A DNA stretch of 64,000 nucleotides from Bacillota bacterium (GTDB lineage: Bacteria > Bacillota > Clostridia > Acetivibrionales > DSM-1351): NCBI GenBank assembly GCA_023460955.1, contig JAEWOH010000051.1, positions 88,295 to 152,294 of the forward strand. The letters run 5' to 3'. Positions 42,256-49,989 of this stretch are shown here, one piece after another. The stretch's first letter is position 1. Every line of letters starts with the position of its first letter. A model generated the notes under the pieces. It saw only the letters and a list, made by a program, of their open reading frames with translations. It searched no databases and was not told where the DNA came from. A program made the translations under genes and the position numbers.

Positions 42256-42954
42256 ATGAAAACAAAGATAAATGCACTTAAGGCCGCTTTCCCATTTACT
42301 TTACCGGTATTGGCGGGTTTTGTGTTTTTGGGAATTGCTTACGGAATTTTAATGAAATCAATAGGATACGGAGCAGGATGGACCTTTTTGACCAGCTTTC
42401 TTGTATTTGCAGGTTCAATGCAATATGTGGGGATTACCTTACTAACATCAACTTTTAATCCCCTATACGCACTACTGATTACTTTAATGGTTAATGCAAG
42501 GCATATATTTTATGGCATTTCCATGCTGGAAAGGTTTAAGAATACGGGTCGGTTCAAACCTTATCTGATCTTTGCCATGTGTGATGAGACCTTTTCAATA
42601 CTATGCTCTGCAATACCGGACAAAGAAGTTGACAACAACTGGTTTATGTTTTTTATTGCGCTGCTTAACAGATGGTACTGGATTATGGGGTCTGTGCTGG
42701 GAGCATTTTTGGGTGAATATATAAAATTCAACACCAGAGGCTTGGATTTTGCATTGACTGCTTTATTTGTTGTAATATTTATAAATCAATGGCTGGAACA
42801 AAAAAATCATTATCCTGCCCTTGTAGGTGTATTAAGTTCAGCAGCCTGTCTTTTGATTTTTGGAAAGGATAGTTTTATAATTCCGGCAATGCTGCTGATT
42901 TTAATTATTTTCACCTTTACAGAAAAAACACAATATAAAGGGGGCGGACAATGA
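42256..42954 (+). CDS. azlC: AzlC family branched-chain amino acid exporter, large subunit
   Basis: A 232-residue inner-membrane protein with about five to six hydrophobic segments and the AzlC signatures AFPFTLPVLAGFVFLGIAYG, FLVFAGSMQYVGITLL and NARHIFYGISML. With AzlD it exports branched-chain amino acids or analogues. ATG 42256 follows TTGGGG; tandem TTG codons at 42241 are unlikely starts. The azlD start overlaps its stop. Confidence 0.92.
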   Translation: MKTKINALKAAFPFTLPVLAGFVFLGIAYGILMKSIGYGAGWTFLTSFLVFAGSMQYVGITLLTSTFNPLYALLITLMVNARHIFYGISMLERFKNTGRFKPYLIFAMCDETFSILCSAIPDKEVDNNWFMFFIALLNRWYWIMGSVLGAFLGEYIKFNTRGLDFALTALFVVIFINQWLEQKNHYPALVGVLSSAACLLIFGKDSFIIPAMLLILIIFTFTEKTQYKGGGQ

Positions 42955-43283
42955 ATTTAAGCAGCTTTCAGACCTTTATCATCATATTGATGCTTATGTT
43001 GGGTACTATGTTAACAAGATTTCTGCCTTTTACATTCTTCAGGGCAGACAGGCCAACGCCTAAATACATACAAAGTCTGGGCAAGGTGCTCCCATATGCT
43101 GTAATCGGATTACTGGTAGTATACTGCCTGAAAAGCGTATCCTTTATATCCGGTAGTTATGGTTTGCCTGAGTTGGCCGCACTGCTTGTAATTGCAGTTC
43201 TGCATATATGGAAACGTAATACTCTTCTTAGTATATTTGCAGGAACTGCAGTATATATGCTTCTTATTCAATTCGTTTTCTAA
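42951..43283 (+). CDS. azlD: AzlD family branched-chain amino acid exporter, small subunit
   Basis: A 110-residue protein with four hydrophobic segments and the AzlD pattern MLTRFLPFTFFRADRPTPKYIQSLGKVLPYA. It overlaps azlC by 4 bp (ATGA), which implies translational coupling and a 1:1 complex. A GGGGGCGG stretch precedes the start. Confidence 0.92.
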   Translation: MNLSSFQTFIIILMLMLGTMLTRFLPFTFFRADRPTPKYIQSLGKVLPYAVIGLLVVYCLKSVSFISGSYGLPELAALLVIAVLHIWKRNTLLSIFAGTAVYMLLIQFVF

Positions 43284-43431
43284 ATATATTGGGAACAAGT
43301 ATGTGTCTTTGTCATTAAAGGCTGTTAATATATATAAATCCTGCCGAAACACTTGTAAAAGTTGCCAAATAAAAGACTGAAAGTTATAATAGCTTATGAT
43401 AGAAAAATAATATTCAGCGTGTAGGTGAGAA

Positions 43432-44160
43432 ATGGGCAACAATATCCAAGCTTTACTTTTTGATTCTGGAAGAGTCCTGAATAGGTCTTTTGCAGGAAAT
43501 TGGTTTATACCTCCAGATTTTTTTAGTTATGTTGATAAACAAAAATTCTATACTATACCGAAGGCTCAAAGGGATTTGGCTTTCAAAAAGGCAGGAGAAT
43601 ATATTTCCTCGAAGAACCTAATTAAAACGGAGGAACAGGAATTTATAGAATTTCTTCAGTATTACAAGGTATTCTTTAAGAACCTGCCTCAAATAGATAT
43701 TGATGATAAAAGGATAGAACTGATCACAAGGGATCTGGTCTACAATTATGACAAGTACATATTTTTTGATGATTCAAAAATGATTATCCCGGAGTTAAGT
43801 AAAGCATATAAGCTGGCAGTGGTTTCAGATGCCTGGCCCTCCTTGGAGAATGTGTTCCGTAAGGCAGGCTTGAGAGGTTATTTCCAATCCTTTGTAATAT
43901 CCTCAGTATTGGGAGTAAGAAAGCCTGATGTACTGATGTATTCAACGGCTTTAAAGGAATTAGGTGTAAAACCCGAAGAGGCAATCTTTATAGATGATAA
44001 TTTTAATAACTGCGATGGAGCTAAGAAATTGGGAATACAGTCGTTCCTACTTTGCAGGGACACAAAAATGTATTGGTTTCTTAAAATTGCTATAAGGAGA
44101 CACAAGGTCATCAGGAATCTGGATGATTTGACTAAGTTTCTCAAAAATGATAAAAAATGA
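43432..44160 (+). CDS. HAD-superfamily hydrolase
   Basis: A 242-residue haloacid-dehalogenase-type phosphatase. Motif I is LLFDSGRVL, with the nucleophile Asp followed by the D-x-G variant seen in epoxide-hydrolase-like members. Motif II is LAVVSDAWP, motif III contains the Lys in GVRKPDVLMY, and motif IV is AIFIDDNFNNCDGA. A helical cap lies between motifs I and II. GTGAG precedes ATG 43432. The substrate is unknown, and a terminator follows at 44198. Confidence 0.88.
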   Translation: MGNNIQALLFDSGRVLNRSFAGNWFIPPDFFSYVDKQKFYTIPKAQRDLAFKKAGEYISSKNLIKTEEQEFIEFLQYYKVFFKNLPQIDIDDKRIELITRDLVYNYDKYIFFDDSKMIIPELSKAYKLAVVSDAWPSLENVFRKAGLRGYFQSFVISSVLGVRKPDVLMYSTALKELGVKPEEAIFIDDNFNNCDGAKKLGIQSFLLCRDTKMYWFLKIAIRRHKVIRNLDDLTKFLKNDKK

Positions 44161-44197
44161 TACCTATAAAATAATAATGCGTTGTCGTAATTGAAAC

Positions 44198-44233
44198 AAA
44201 AAAATTCCCGGCTGTTACACCAGGAATTTTTTT
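44198..44233 (+). terminator. Bidirectional terminator between convergent genes
   Basis: AAAAAAATTCC and GGAATTTTTTT flank a 14-nt loop. It serves the rightward HAD gene and the leftward flavoprotein gene. Confidence 0.8.
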
Positions 44234-44246
44234 ATTATATGGTTAA

Positions 44247-45632
44247 TTATGATTTACTTATTCTTTCTGAAATAGTTCTTGCAACATGAACTCCACTTGC
44301 ACTTGCCTGAGATAAACCTCTTGTTACCCCTGCACCGTCTCCGATAGCAAACATATTTGGAAGCTTGGTCTCAAGCTCTCTGGAAAGCTCCAGTCTTGAG
44401 CTGTAGAATTTTACTTCCACACCGTATAGCAGAGTGTCATAGTTGGCTGTTCCCGGAGCAATTTTATCAAGTGCATATATCATTTCGATGATATTATCCA
44501 AATGTCTTTTTGTAAGAACAAGGCTTAAATCTCCCGGCGTAGCGTTAAGGGTAGGATGTGTAAAGCTCTGTCCCAGTCTGTGTGCATTTGTTCTGGCACC
44601 TTTTATCAAGTCACCGAATCTCTGTACAAGAACGCCTCCGCCTAACATGTTTGAAAGAGAGGCTATTCTCTTTCCGTACTGATAAGGTTCATTAAACGGA
44701 TGGGTGAATCTGTTGCTTACCAAAAGTGCAAAGTTGGTGTTTTCGCTTCTGAGACTTGGGTCGGTATAACTGTGTCCGTTAACTGTTACTATACCGTCAA
44801 CATTTTCAGAAACTACGTGTCCATAAGGATTCATACAGAAGGTACGAACAAGATCACCGTACTGCTTTGTCCTGTATACCAGCTTCGATTCATACACAAC
44901 ATCTGTGATATGTTCGAATACCTTTGCCGGGAGCTCGACTCTTACTCCGATATCAACCTGATTGTTTATCATATCCAGCTTAAGCTGCTTGCATTGCTTC
45001 GAAAACCACTCAGCGCCAGATCTGCCGGGTGCTACGATAAGATATTTACATTCAATTGTTTTATCATTAAGAAGTTCGATAGCATACCCGTCCCCTGTTG
45101 GACTAATGTTAAGAACCTGTGTGTTACAGAGCATTTCAAGACGTTCTAATAAATAATTATATAATCTTTTCAGAATTTCAAGGTTATTCTCGGTACCAAG
45201 GTGCTTTACCGCTGCCTGAAGAAGGTGTAGATCGTTTTCAAGTGCCCTTTTTTCTATGGCTTTGGCTTCAGGAGTGTAAGTTGAGAACATTTCCTCGGTT
45301 GCACCAAAATCAACATTAACACTGTCAACATAGTTGATCAGATCCATTACCTCTTTATCCTCAAGGTAATCATTCAACCAACCGCCGAATTCTGTTGTAA
45401 AATTGAACTTCCCGTCAGAAAAGGCTCCGGCTCCGCCAAATCCGCGCATGATATCACACGTTTTGCAGCGGATACAGTCTTTTATCTTATTTGCCACGAT
45501 AGGACAGTTTCTTCCGAATATATCGTTACCCTGCTCGATCATTACAACCTTAAGTTCAGGATTTTTCTTAGTTAATTCATAGCCGGCAAATATACCGGAA
45601 ATACCACAACCAATAATTGCTACGTCATACAT
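44247..45632 (-). CDS. FAD-dependent oxidoreductase (COG2509 type)
   Basis: A 461-residue flavoprotein with the N-terminal dinucleotide fold VAIIGCGISGIFAGYEL. A cysteine-rich stretch follows (CPIVANKIKDCIRCKTC), which may bind a metal or Fe-S cluster or be redox-active. Then come GFGGAGAFSDGKFN and a C-terminal MFAIGDGAGVTRGLSQA FAD motif. It belongs to the uncharacterised FAD-dependent dehydrogenase group. A GGAGGT site lies upstream of ATG 45632 on the minus strand. It stands alone, and the reaction is unknown. Confidence 0.85.
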   Translation of the reverse strand: MYDVAIIGCGISGIFAGYELTKKNPELKVVMIEQGNDIFGRNCPIVANKIKDCIRCKTCDIMRGFGGAGAFSDGKFNFTTEFGGWLNDYLEDKEVMDLINYVDSVNVDFGATEEMFSTYTPEAKAIEKRALENDLHLLQAAVKHLGTENNLEILKRLYNYLLERLEMLCNTQVLNISPTGDGYAIELLNDKTIECKYLIVAPGRSGAEWFSKQCKQLKLDMINNQVDIGVRVELPAKVFEHITDVVYESKLVYRTKQYGDLVRTFCMNPYGHVVSENVDGIVTVNGHSYTDPSLRSENTNFALLVSNRFTHPFNEPYQYGKRIASLSNMLGGGVLVQRFGDLIKGARTNAHRLGQSFTHPTLNATPGDLSLVLTKRHLDNIIEMIYALDKIAPGTANYDTLLYGVEVKFYSSRLELSRELETKLPNMFAIGDGAGVTRGLSQASASGVHVARTISERISKS

Positions 45633-45899
45633 AGTTATTTACCTCCGTAATCCTCTGTGTCAATGCTACCAGCACAGATCCAATAGATATTATTACCTGA
45701 TGAAAAACTTCACATTGTATAAATATCAGAACATTATCTTCCCAAAGAGAATATTATACAGGACATTTGATTCCAAGTAAATGATTAATATAAAATTAGC
45801 ATTAATATTAAGTTTTTTTTAAAGTATTGAATAATTGTAATAATTAGTATATTTTTATTATGTGTGCTGCAACTACAAAGGATGAAAGGATTTTTTAAA

Positions 45900-46871
45900 A
45901 TGAATTATTACTTGTCTTTTTTTCTTTCGCTGGGAATAATGCTGTTTGTGACACCCAAGTTGACAAAGCTTGCTCATAAAATAAACTATACCGAAAAACC
46001 CAATACTGAAATGGAAAGAAAAATACACAAGGAAAGCAAGGCTTATCTTGCAGGAGTAGGCATGTTTTTTACCTTTTGGCTTTGTTATTTCCTTTTCACA
46101 AAAGATTTTAGTCCAAAATCCGTTACCCTGCTTATAAGTTCATTTATAATATGGCTTGTTGGTATGGTGGACGATTGGTTTAAAATTAACGGTAGAGACC
46201 TAAAGGCACTTCCAAAATTTATAGTTCAGTTGCTGACCTGTGCCATACCGGTATATTATGCCAATATTAAATTTCTTGGTATTACAAGCCCTTTTGACGG
46301 CTCTTATGTGTTGTTTCCAGAGTGGATGCAATTTGTTCTTTCGTTATTATGGCTGTTTGGTGTTACAACCGTTATAAATTTCTCGGATGGTCTTGATGGC
46401 CTTGCAGGAGGAATATCCTGTATATCAGCAGCAACCTTGTTTATTGTTTCAATTGCAAAAGGAAACCAAATGCTGGGTATAATGTCAATAACTTTGGTTG
46501 GAGTATGTCTGGGATATTTAAGATATAATAAATACCCCGCTAAAATATTAATGGGTGATGCCGGCGCGACATTTCTGGGTTTTATTCTGGCGATTATATC
46601 CCTGGACGGGGCTTTCAAGCAAGCTACGGTTGTTTCGATTTTCATACCCATACTTGCATTAGGCTTACCAATATTTGATAATATCTTCGTTGTACTCAAG
46701 AGAATAAGAGAGGGAAAAAGGATATATGAGGGGGATTCCTCACAAATACATTACAGACTGATTAATAAAGGACTCACCCAAAAGCAGACTGTTTATGTTC
46801 TTTACCTCGTATGTATATGTCTGAACCTTAGTGCCATCATATTATTGCTTATAGGCAGCAAAAGTTCCTAA
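45900..46871 (+). CDS. tagO: Undecaprenyl-phosphate glycosyl-1-phosphate transferase (TagO/WecA/MraY family)
   Basis: A 323-residue, about 10-helix membrane enzyme that links a sugar-phosphate (probably GlcNAc-1-P) to undecaprenyl phosphate, the first step of wall teichoic or other envelope glycans. Family Asp motifs are VGMVDDWFKINGRDLKALPK, NFSDGLDGLAGG and LMGDAGATFLGF. The cytoplasmic loop carries GDSSQIHYRL in place of the HHHFE of MraY, supporting a TagO/WecA assignment. ATG 45900 follows GAAAGGA; the in-frame upstream ATG at 45864 lacks a site. The 267-bp leader 45633-45899 is AT-rich with no element I recognise. Confidence 0.9.
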   Translation: MNYYLSFFLSLGIMLFVTPKLTKLAHKINYTEKPNTEMERKIHKESKAYLAGVGMFFTFWLCYFLFTKDFSPKSVTLLISSFIIWLVGMVDDWFKINGRDLKALPKFIVQLLTCAIPVYYANIKFLGITSPFDGSYVLFPEWMQFVLSLLWLFGVTTVINFSDGLDGLAGGISCISAATLFIVSIAKGNQMLGIMSITLVGVCLGYLRYNKYPAKILMGDAGATFLGFILAIISLDGAFKQATVVSIFIPILALGLPIFDNIFVVLKRIREGKRIYEGDSSQIHYRLINKGLTQKQTVYVLYLVCICLNLSAIILLLIGSKSS

Positions 46872-46970
46872 TACATTGTATTTAAATTATTGTAATCCGG
46901 TTATTGTAATCGGTTTAAATTTATTGTTTTTATGTATAAACGATGATATAATTTAGAAAATTAAAATAAA

Positions 46971-47171
46971 AGACAGTTCGTGACCATCCTGTCTAAAGCT
47001 TGTTAGAGGTTTCAAACAAGCTTTGAATAAAACTACGGCGACGCTGCCTGCATTTGCAGGGCAGTAATTTTGTTTTGTTCCAAGTTTATGCTCTTCTCAG
47101 GTTTTGAAAAGGGAATGTTAGTGGCTGAACTCCTGTGTTTTATGATACCTTGGTCGCGGCAAGGAGAGGGG
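46971..47171 (+). promoter_or_regulatory. Structured leader of queT, candidate riboswitch with pseudoknot
   Basis: Four nested elements are visible. AGACAG/CTGTCT (46971-46994) comes first, then a 10-bp stem (46995-47004 with 47015-47024), then CTGCC/GGCAG (47044-47064). Last is CCTTG/CAAGG (47148-47164), whose right arm is part of the queT ribosome binding site. The loop of that last hairpin (GTCGC, 47153-47157) is complementary to GCGAC at 47038-47042. This long-range pairing could gate the ribosome site. A preQ1-type sensor fits the gene, but I cannot assign a known class by eye. Confidence 0.55.
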
Positions 47172-47177
47172 TTATTT

Positions 47178-47678
47178 ATGAAGAATAAGAAAATAGTATG
47201 GCTGACTGGCTCAGCTATGATCGCAGCAGTTTATCTGGTGCTGACAATGATTTTTTACGCAATAAGCTTTCAGCCTCTGCAAAGCAGATTGGCAGAAGCT
47301 CTCACAGTACTTCCTTATTTTACACCGTTGGCTATTCCCGGGCTGTTTGTCGGCTGTTTAATTTCTAACATTTTAGGCGGCAACGGTATATGGGATATTA
47401 TTATCGGCAGTCTGGCGACCCTTCTGGCTGCTTATCTGACCTATAAGCTGACATATAACAGGCCTCGGAGGAAATGGCTTGCTCCTATTCCGCCAGTTCT
47501 GGTTAATGCAGTTGTTATTGGTTATATGCTCAGCGTTCTTTATGAACTGCCTCTGTTTGCAACCATGCTCGAGGTAGGAATAGGCCAGATAATAGCATGC
47601 TATGTACTGGGCTTCCCATTAATGTTATTATTTGAGAAAAACAATAAAATAAACGAACTATTTAAACGATTCTTATAA
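47178..47678 (+). CDS. queT: QueT-type queuosine precursor transporter (ECF S component)
   Basis: A 166-residue membrane protein of the QueT family, an ECF substrate-capture subunit for queuosine precursors such as preQ1 or preQ0. Conserved pieces are AMIAAVYLVLTMIFYAISF, QSRLAEALTVLPYFTP, GLFVGCLISNILGG and ATLLAAYLTY; five to six helices fit. AAGGAGAGGGG and ATG 47178 set the start; longer in-frame starts from 47070 run through the structured leader. It probably uses a shared EcfAA'T module encoded elsewhere, as folT does. Confidence 0.9.
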   Translation: MKNKKIVWLTGSAMIAAVYLVLTMIFYAISFQPLQSRLAEALTVLPYFTPLAIPGLFVGCLISNILGGNGIWDIIIGSLATLLAAYLTYKLTYNRPRRKWLAPIPPVLVNAVVIGYMLSVLYELPLFATMLEVGIGQIIACYVLGFPLMLLFEKNNKINELFKRFL

Positions 47679-47792
47679 AAATGTTCATTTTTAACTTGAT
47701 TTTTTTCATAGTCTAATATACAATTACTTTGTCGAAAACAAATGAAAGCCAACTTAATAATGGTGTTTTTTAATATATTTTTTATTAAAAAA

Positions 47793-47865
47793 TATCCCGT
47801 ATATTCTCGGTGATATGGACCGAAAGTCTCTACGAAGCCGCCGTAAATGGCTTTGCTACGGGTGT
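47793..47865 (+). promoter_or_regulatory. Guanine-class purine riboswitch aptamer
   Basis: The sequence follows the purine riboswitch core: P1 CCCGTA/TACGGG (47796-47801 with 47857-47862), TGATATGGACCGA in the P2/L2 region, AAGTCTCTAC in J2/3, and CCGTAAATGGC in P3/L3. The J3/1 discriminator (GCTACGGG) is C, which selects guanine or hypoxanthine rather than adenine. A perfect terminator follows at 47901. It lies 160 bp upstream of xpt. Confidence 0.93.
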
Positions 47866-47900
47866 TCATCTTAGACATTTTTTATTGTCGTATAGATTTG

Positions 47901-47929
47901 AGCTCCCAATCCATGATTGGGAGCTTTTT
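47901..47929 (+). terminator. Riboswitch-controlled intrinsic terminator upstream of xpt
   Basis: AGCTCCCAATC pairs exactly with GATTGGGAGCT around a CAT loop, then T residues. It is placed after the guanine aptamer so that ligand binding should favour termination. The 346-bp gap 47679-48024 is thus explained by aptamer plus terminator; 47679-47792 shows no clear promoter. Confidence 0.9.
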
Positions 47930-48024
47930 AATTAACTAAGACCTTTTATATCAGGTTATAGTGAATTTATCATGACATTAAACATTTTGTCGGACTTTAT
48001 ATTTCAGTTTACCTGGAGGAAAAG

Positions 48025-48597
48025 ATGGAACTCTTAAAGCAAAGAATCATTAAGGACGGACAGATAATAGGAAATGATATTCTAAAGGTTGATTCTTTTT
48101 TGAATCATCAAATGGATGTTCAGCTTTTCAACGAAATGGGCAAAGAATTTTACAGGTTATTTGCTCACAAAAATATTACCAAAATTCTCACAATTGAATC
48201 CTCCGGTATTGGTATAGCATGTATAGCTGCTCAGTACTTTAATGTCCCGGTTGTTTTTGCAAAAAAAACCGAAGCCAGGAATCTGGATTCTGATACTTAC
48301 CTTGCAGAAGTGTTTTCATTTACTAAAGGAAAATCCTATAATGTCAGGGTGTCAAAGAAATATATAAATTCAAACGATAAGGTTTTAATAATTGACGATT
48401 TTTTAGCCAACGGTAAAGCAGCCCTGGGACTTGCTGAAATAGTGGGACAAGCCTGTGCTGAAGTAGCCGGAATCGGTATTGCTATCGAAAAAGGCTTTCA
48501 GGATGGTGGGAAGCAGCTAAGGGAGAAGGGCCTCGATGTTAAGTCACTGGCAGTAATACAGAGTATGCAGAACGGAAAAATTGTTTTTAGCGAGTAA
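48025..48597 (+). CDS. xpt: Xanthine phosphoribosyltransferase
   Basis: Xpt salvages xanthine with PRPP to XMP. The 190-residue protein begins MELLKQRIIKDGQ and has HQMDVQLFNEMGKEFYRLF, an Ser-Gly rich PRPP loop ESSGIGIA, the PRPP-binding VLIIDDFLANGKA motif and FAKKTEARN. All are typical of the Bacillus-type Xpt family. GGAGG precedes ATG 48025. The guanine riboswitch upstream matches its usual regulation. A hairpin (48602-48629) follows the gene. Confidence 0.95.
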   Translation: MELLKQRIIKDGQIIGNDILKVDSFLNHQMDVQLFNEMGKEFYRLFAHKNITKILTIESSGIGIACIAAQYFNVPVVFAKKTEARNLDSDTYLAEVFSFTKGKSYNVRVSKKYINSNDKVLIIDDFLANGKAALGLAEIVGQACAEVAGIGIAIEKGFQDGGKQLREKGLDVKSLAVIQSMQNGKIVFSE

Positions 48598-48601
48598 GTT
48601 C

Positions 48602-48629
48602 ATGTAAACAATACTTTATTTGTTTACAT
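48602..48629 (+). terminator. Hairpin after xpt
   Basis: ATGTAAACAA pairs exactly with TTGTTTACAT around an 8-nt loop; only a short T stretch, so termination may be partial and the nucleoside transporter genes could be partly cotranscribed. Confidence 0.5.
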
Positions 48630-48756
48630 AACGCAAGTAGGCATGGAAATTGATGATTTCTTAATTGCAGGCTTAATAACAGGATTAAAGTGCTCCGGGA
48701 TTACGGATGCATTATAATACATTAAAATTTATAATTAGAATTAGGGGGATTCAGAA

Positions 48757-49863
48757 ATGAAGAGATTTTTAGCATTAATGCTGGTAGTTGTTATGATTTG
48801 TGCTGCTGCTCTTACTGGCTGCGGATCAAAAGCTGCTGATTCATCAGGAAAAGTTGACGCTGTAAAGGCAGGCTTTATCTACGTCGGACCTATAGGTGAC
48901 GGCGGTTATACTTATGCTCACGATCAGGGACGCCTTTATCTTGAAGAAAAGCTCAAGGATAAGGGTGTAACTACTGCTTACCTCGAAAACGTTGCTGAAG
49001 ATGCATCTGTTGAAAAGGCAATGAAGGACTTAATAGACCAAGGCTGTAATGTGATTTTTGCAACAAGCTTCGGATACATGGATTATGTTGAAAAGGTCGC
49101 AAAAGAATATCCTGATGTTAAATTCTTCCACTGCTCTGGCTACAAGTCAAATGATACTAATTTCGCAAATTATTTCGGCAGAATAGAACAAACCAGATAT
49201 CTTTCAGGTATTGCCGCTGGTCTGAAAACTAAGTCAAACAAGATCGGTTATGTTGCTGCAAAGCAGATCCCTGAAGTTATAAGAGGTATAAATGCATTTA
49301 CTCTTGGCGTTCAGTCTGTTAATCCTAATGCAACTGTAAATGTTAAATGGACAGATACCTGGTACGATCCAACCCTCGAAAAGAATGCTGCTACAGCACT
49401 TCTGAACGATGGCTGTGACGTAATTGCTCAGCATCAGGATACAACAGGTCCTCAGATAGCAGCTGAAGAAAAGGGTGCTTCTGCTATCGGCTACAACTCA
49501 GACAGCAGAAAGGCTGCTCCTAAGGCTTATATTACTGCTCCTATCTGGAACTGGGGAGTTTACTATGTTGACCAGGTTCAAAAAATACTTGATGGAACCT
49601 GGAAGTCTGAAAACTTCTGGGGCGGACTTAAAGAGGGCGTAGTAGACCTGGCTCCTCTCACTGAAAATGCAGCTCCTGGAACAAAGGAAAAGATAGAAGA
49701 AGCTAAGGCTAAGATGCTTGACGGTTCACTGAACGTATTTACCGGACCAATAAAGGATCAGTCGGGTGCTGTTAAGATAGCTGAAGGTGCGTCTATGACA
49801 GATGATGAACAGCTCAACTGCAAGTGGTTCGTACAGGGTGTAAACGGTAAAATTGATCAATAA
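48757..49863 (+). CDS. BMP-family nucleoside-binding lipoprotein
   Basis: A 368-residue basic-membrane-protein (PnrA/BmpA) family lipoprotein with lipobox ALTGC, which delivers purine nucleosides to the ABC permeases behind it. Motifs are AGFIYVGPIGDGGYTYAHDQG, the second-domain GYVAAKQIPEVIRGINAF, and the ligand-pocket aromatic and acidic residues within DTWYDP and AYITAPIWNWGVYY. GGGGG precedes ATG 48757. Position between the guanine-riboswitch gene xpt and NupOPQ supports purine nucleoside uptake. Confidence 0.9.
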   Translation: MKRFLALMLVVVMICAAALTGCGSKAADSSGKVDAVKAGFIYVGPIGDGGYTYAHDQGRLYLEEKLKDKGVTTAYLENVAEDASVEKAMKDLIDQGCNVIFATSFGYMDYVEKVAKEYPDVKFFHCSGYKSNDTNFANYFGRIEQTRYLSGIAAGLKTKSNKIGYVAAKQIPEVIRGINAFTLGVQSVNPNATVNVKWTDTWYDPTLEKNAATALLNDGCDVIAQHQDTTGPQIAAEEKGASAIGYNSDSRKAAPKAYITAPIWNWGVYYVDQVQKILDGTWKSENFWGGLKEGVVDLAPLTENAAPGTKEKIEEAKAKMLDGSLNVFTGPIKDQSGAVKIAEGASMTDDEQLNCKWFVQGVNGKIDQ

Positions 49864-49895
49864 TTGTTAAGACAGAAATATTAAATAGGCTTTTG

Positions 49896-49940
49896 TTAGC
49901 AGTAGTTAAGACTTTGATTATTCGTTTTGACTACTGCTAA
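49896..49940 (+). terminator. Attenuating hairpin between binding protein and ATPase genes
   Basis: TTAGCAGTAGT pairs with ACTACTGCTAA, with a 23-nt loop partly able to pair further. It resembles the rbsB-rbsC arrangement and may set excess expression of the binding protein. Confidence 0.55.
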
Positions 49941-49989
49941 TATAATTTTAATAATCAAATCCTGAGAATATGAATTAAAAGGTGACGCC

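Noticed and set aside
44700..45149. A 149-codon plus-strand frame opposite the flavoprotein gene
   Set aside because: It lies wholly inside a well-supported minus-strand gene and lacks any family motif.
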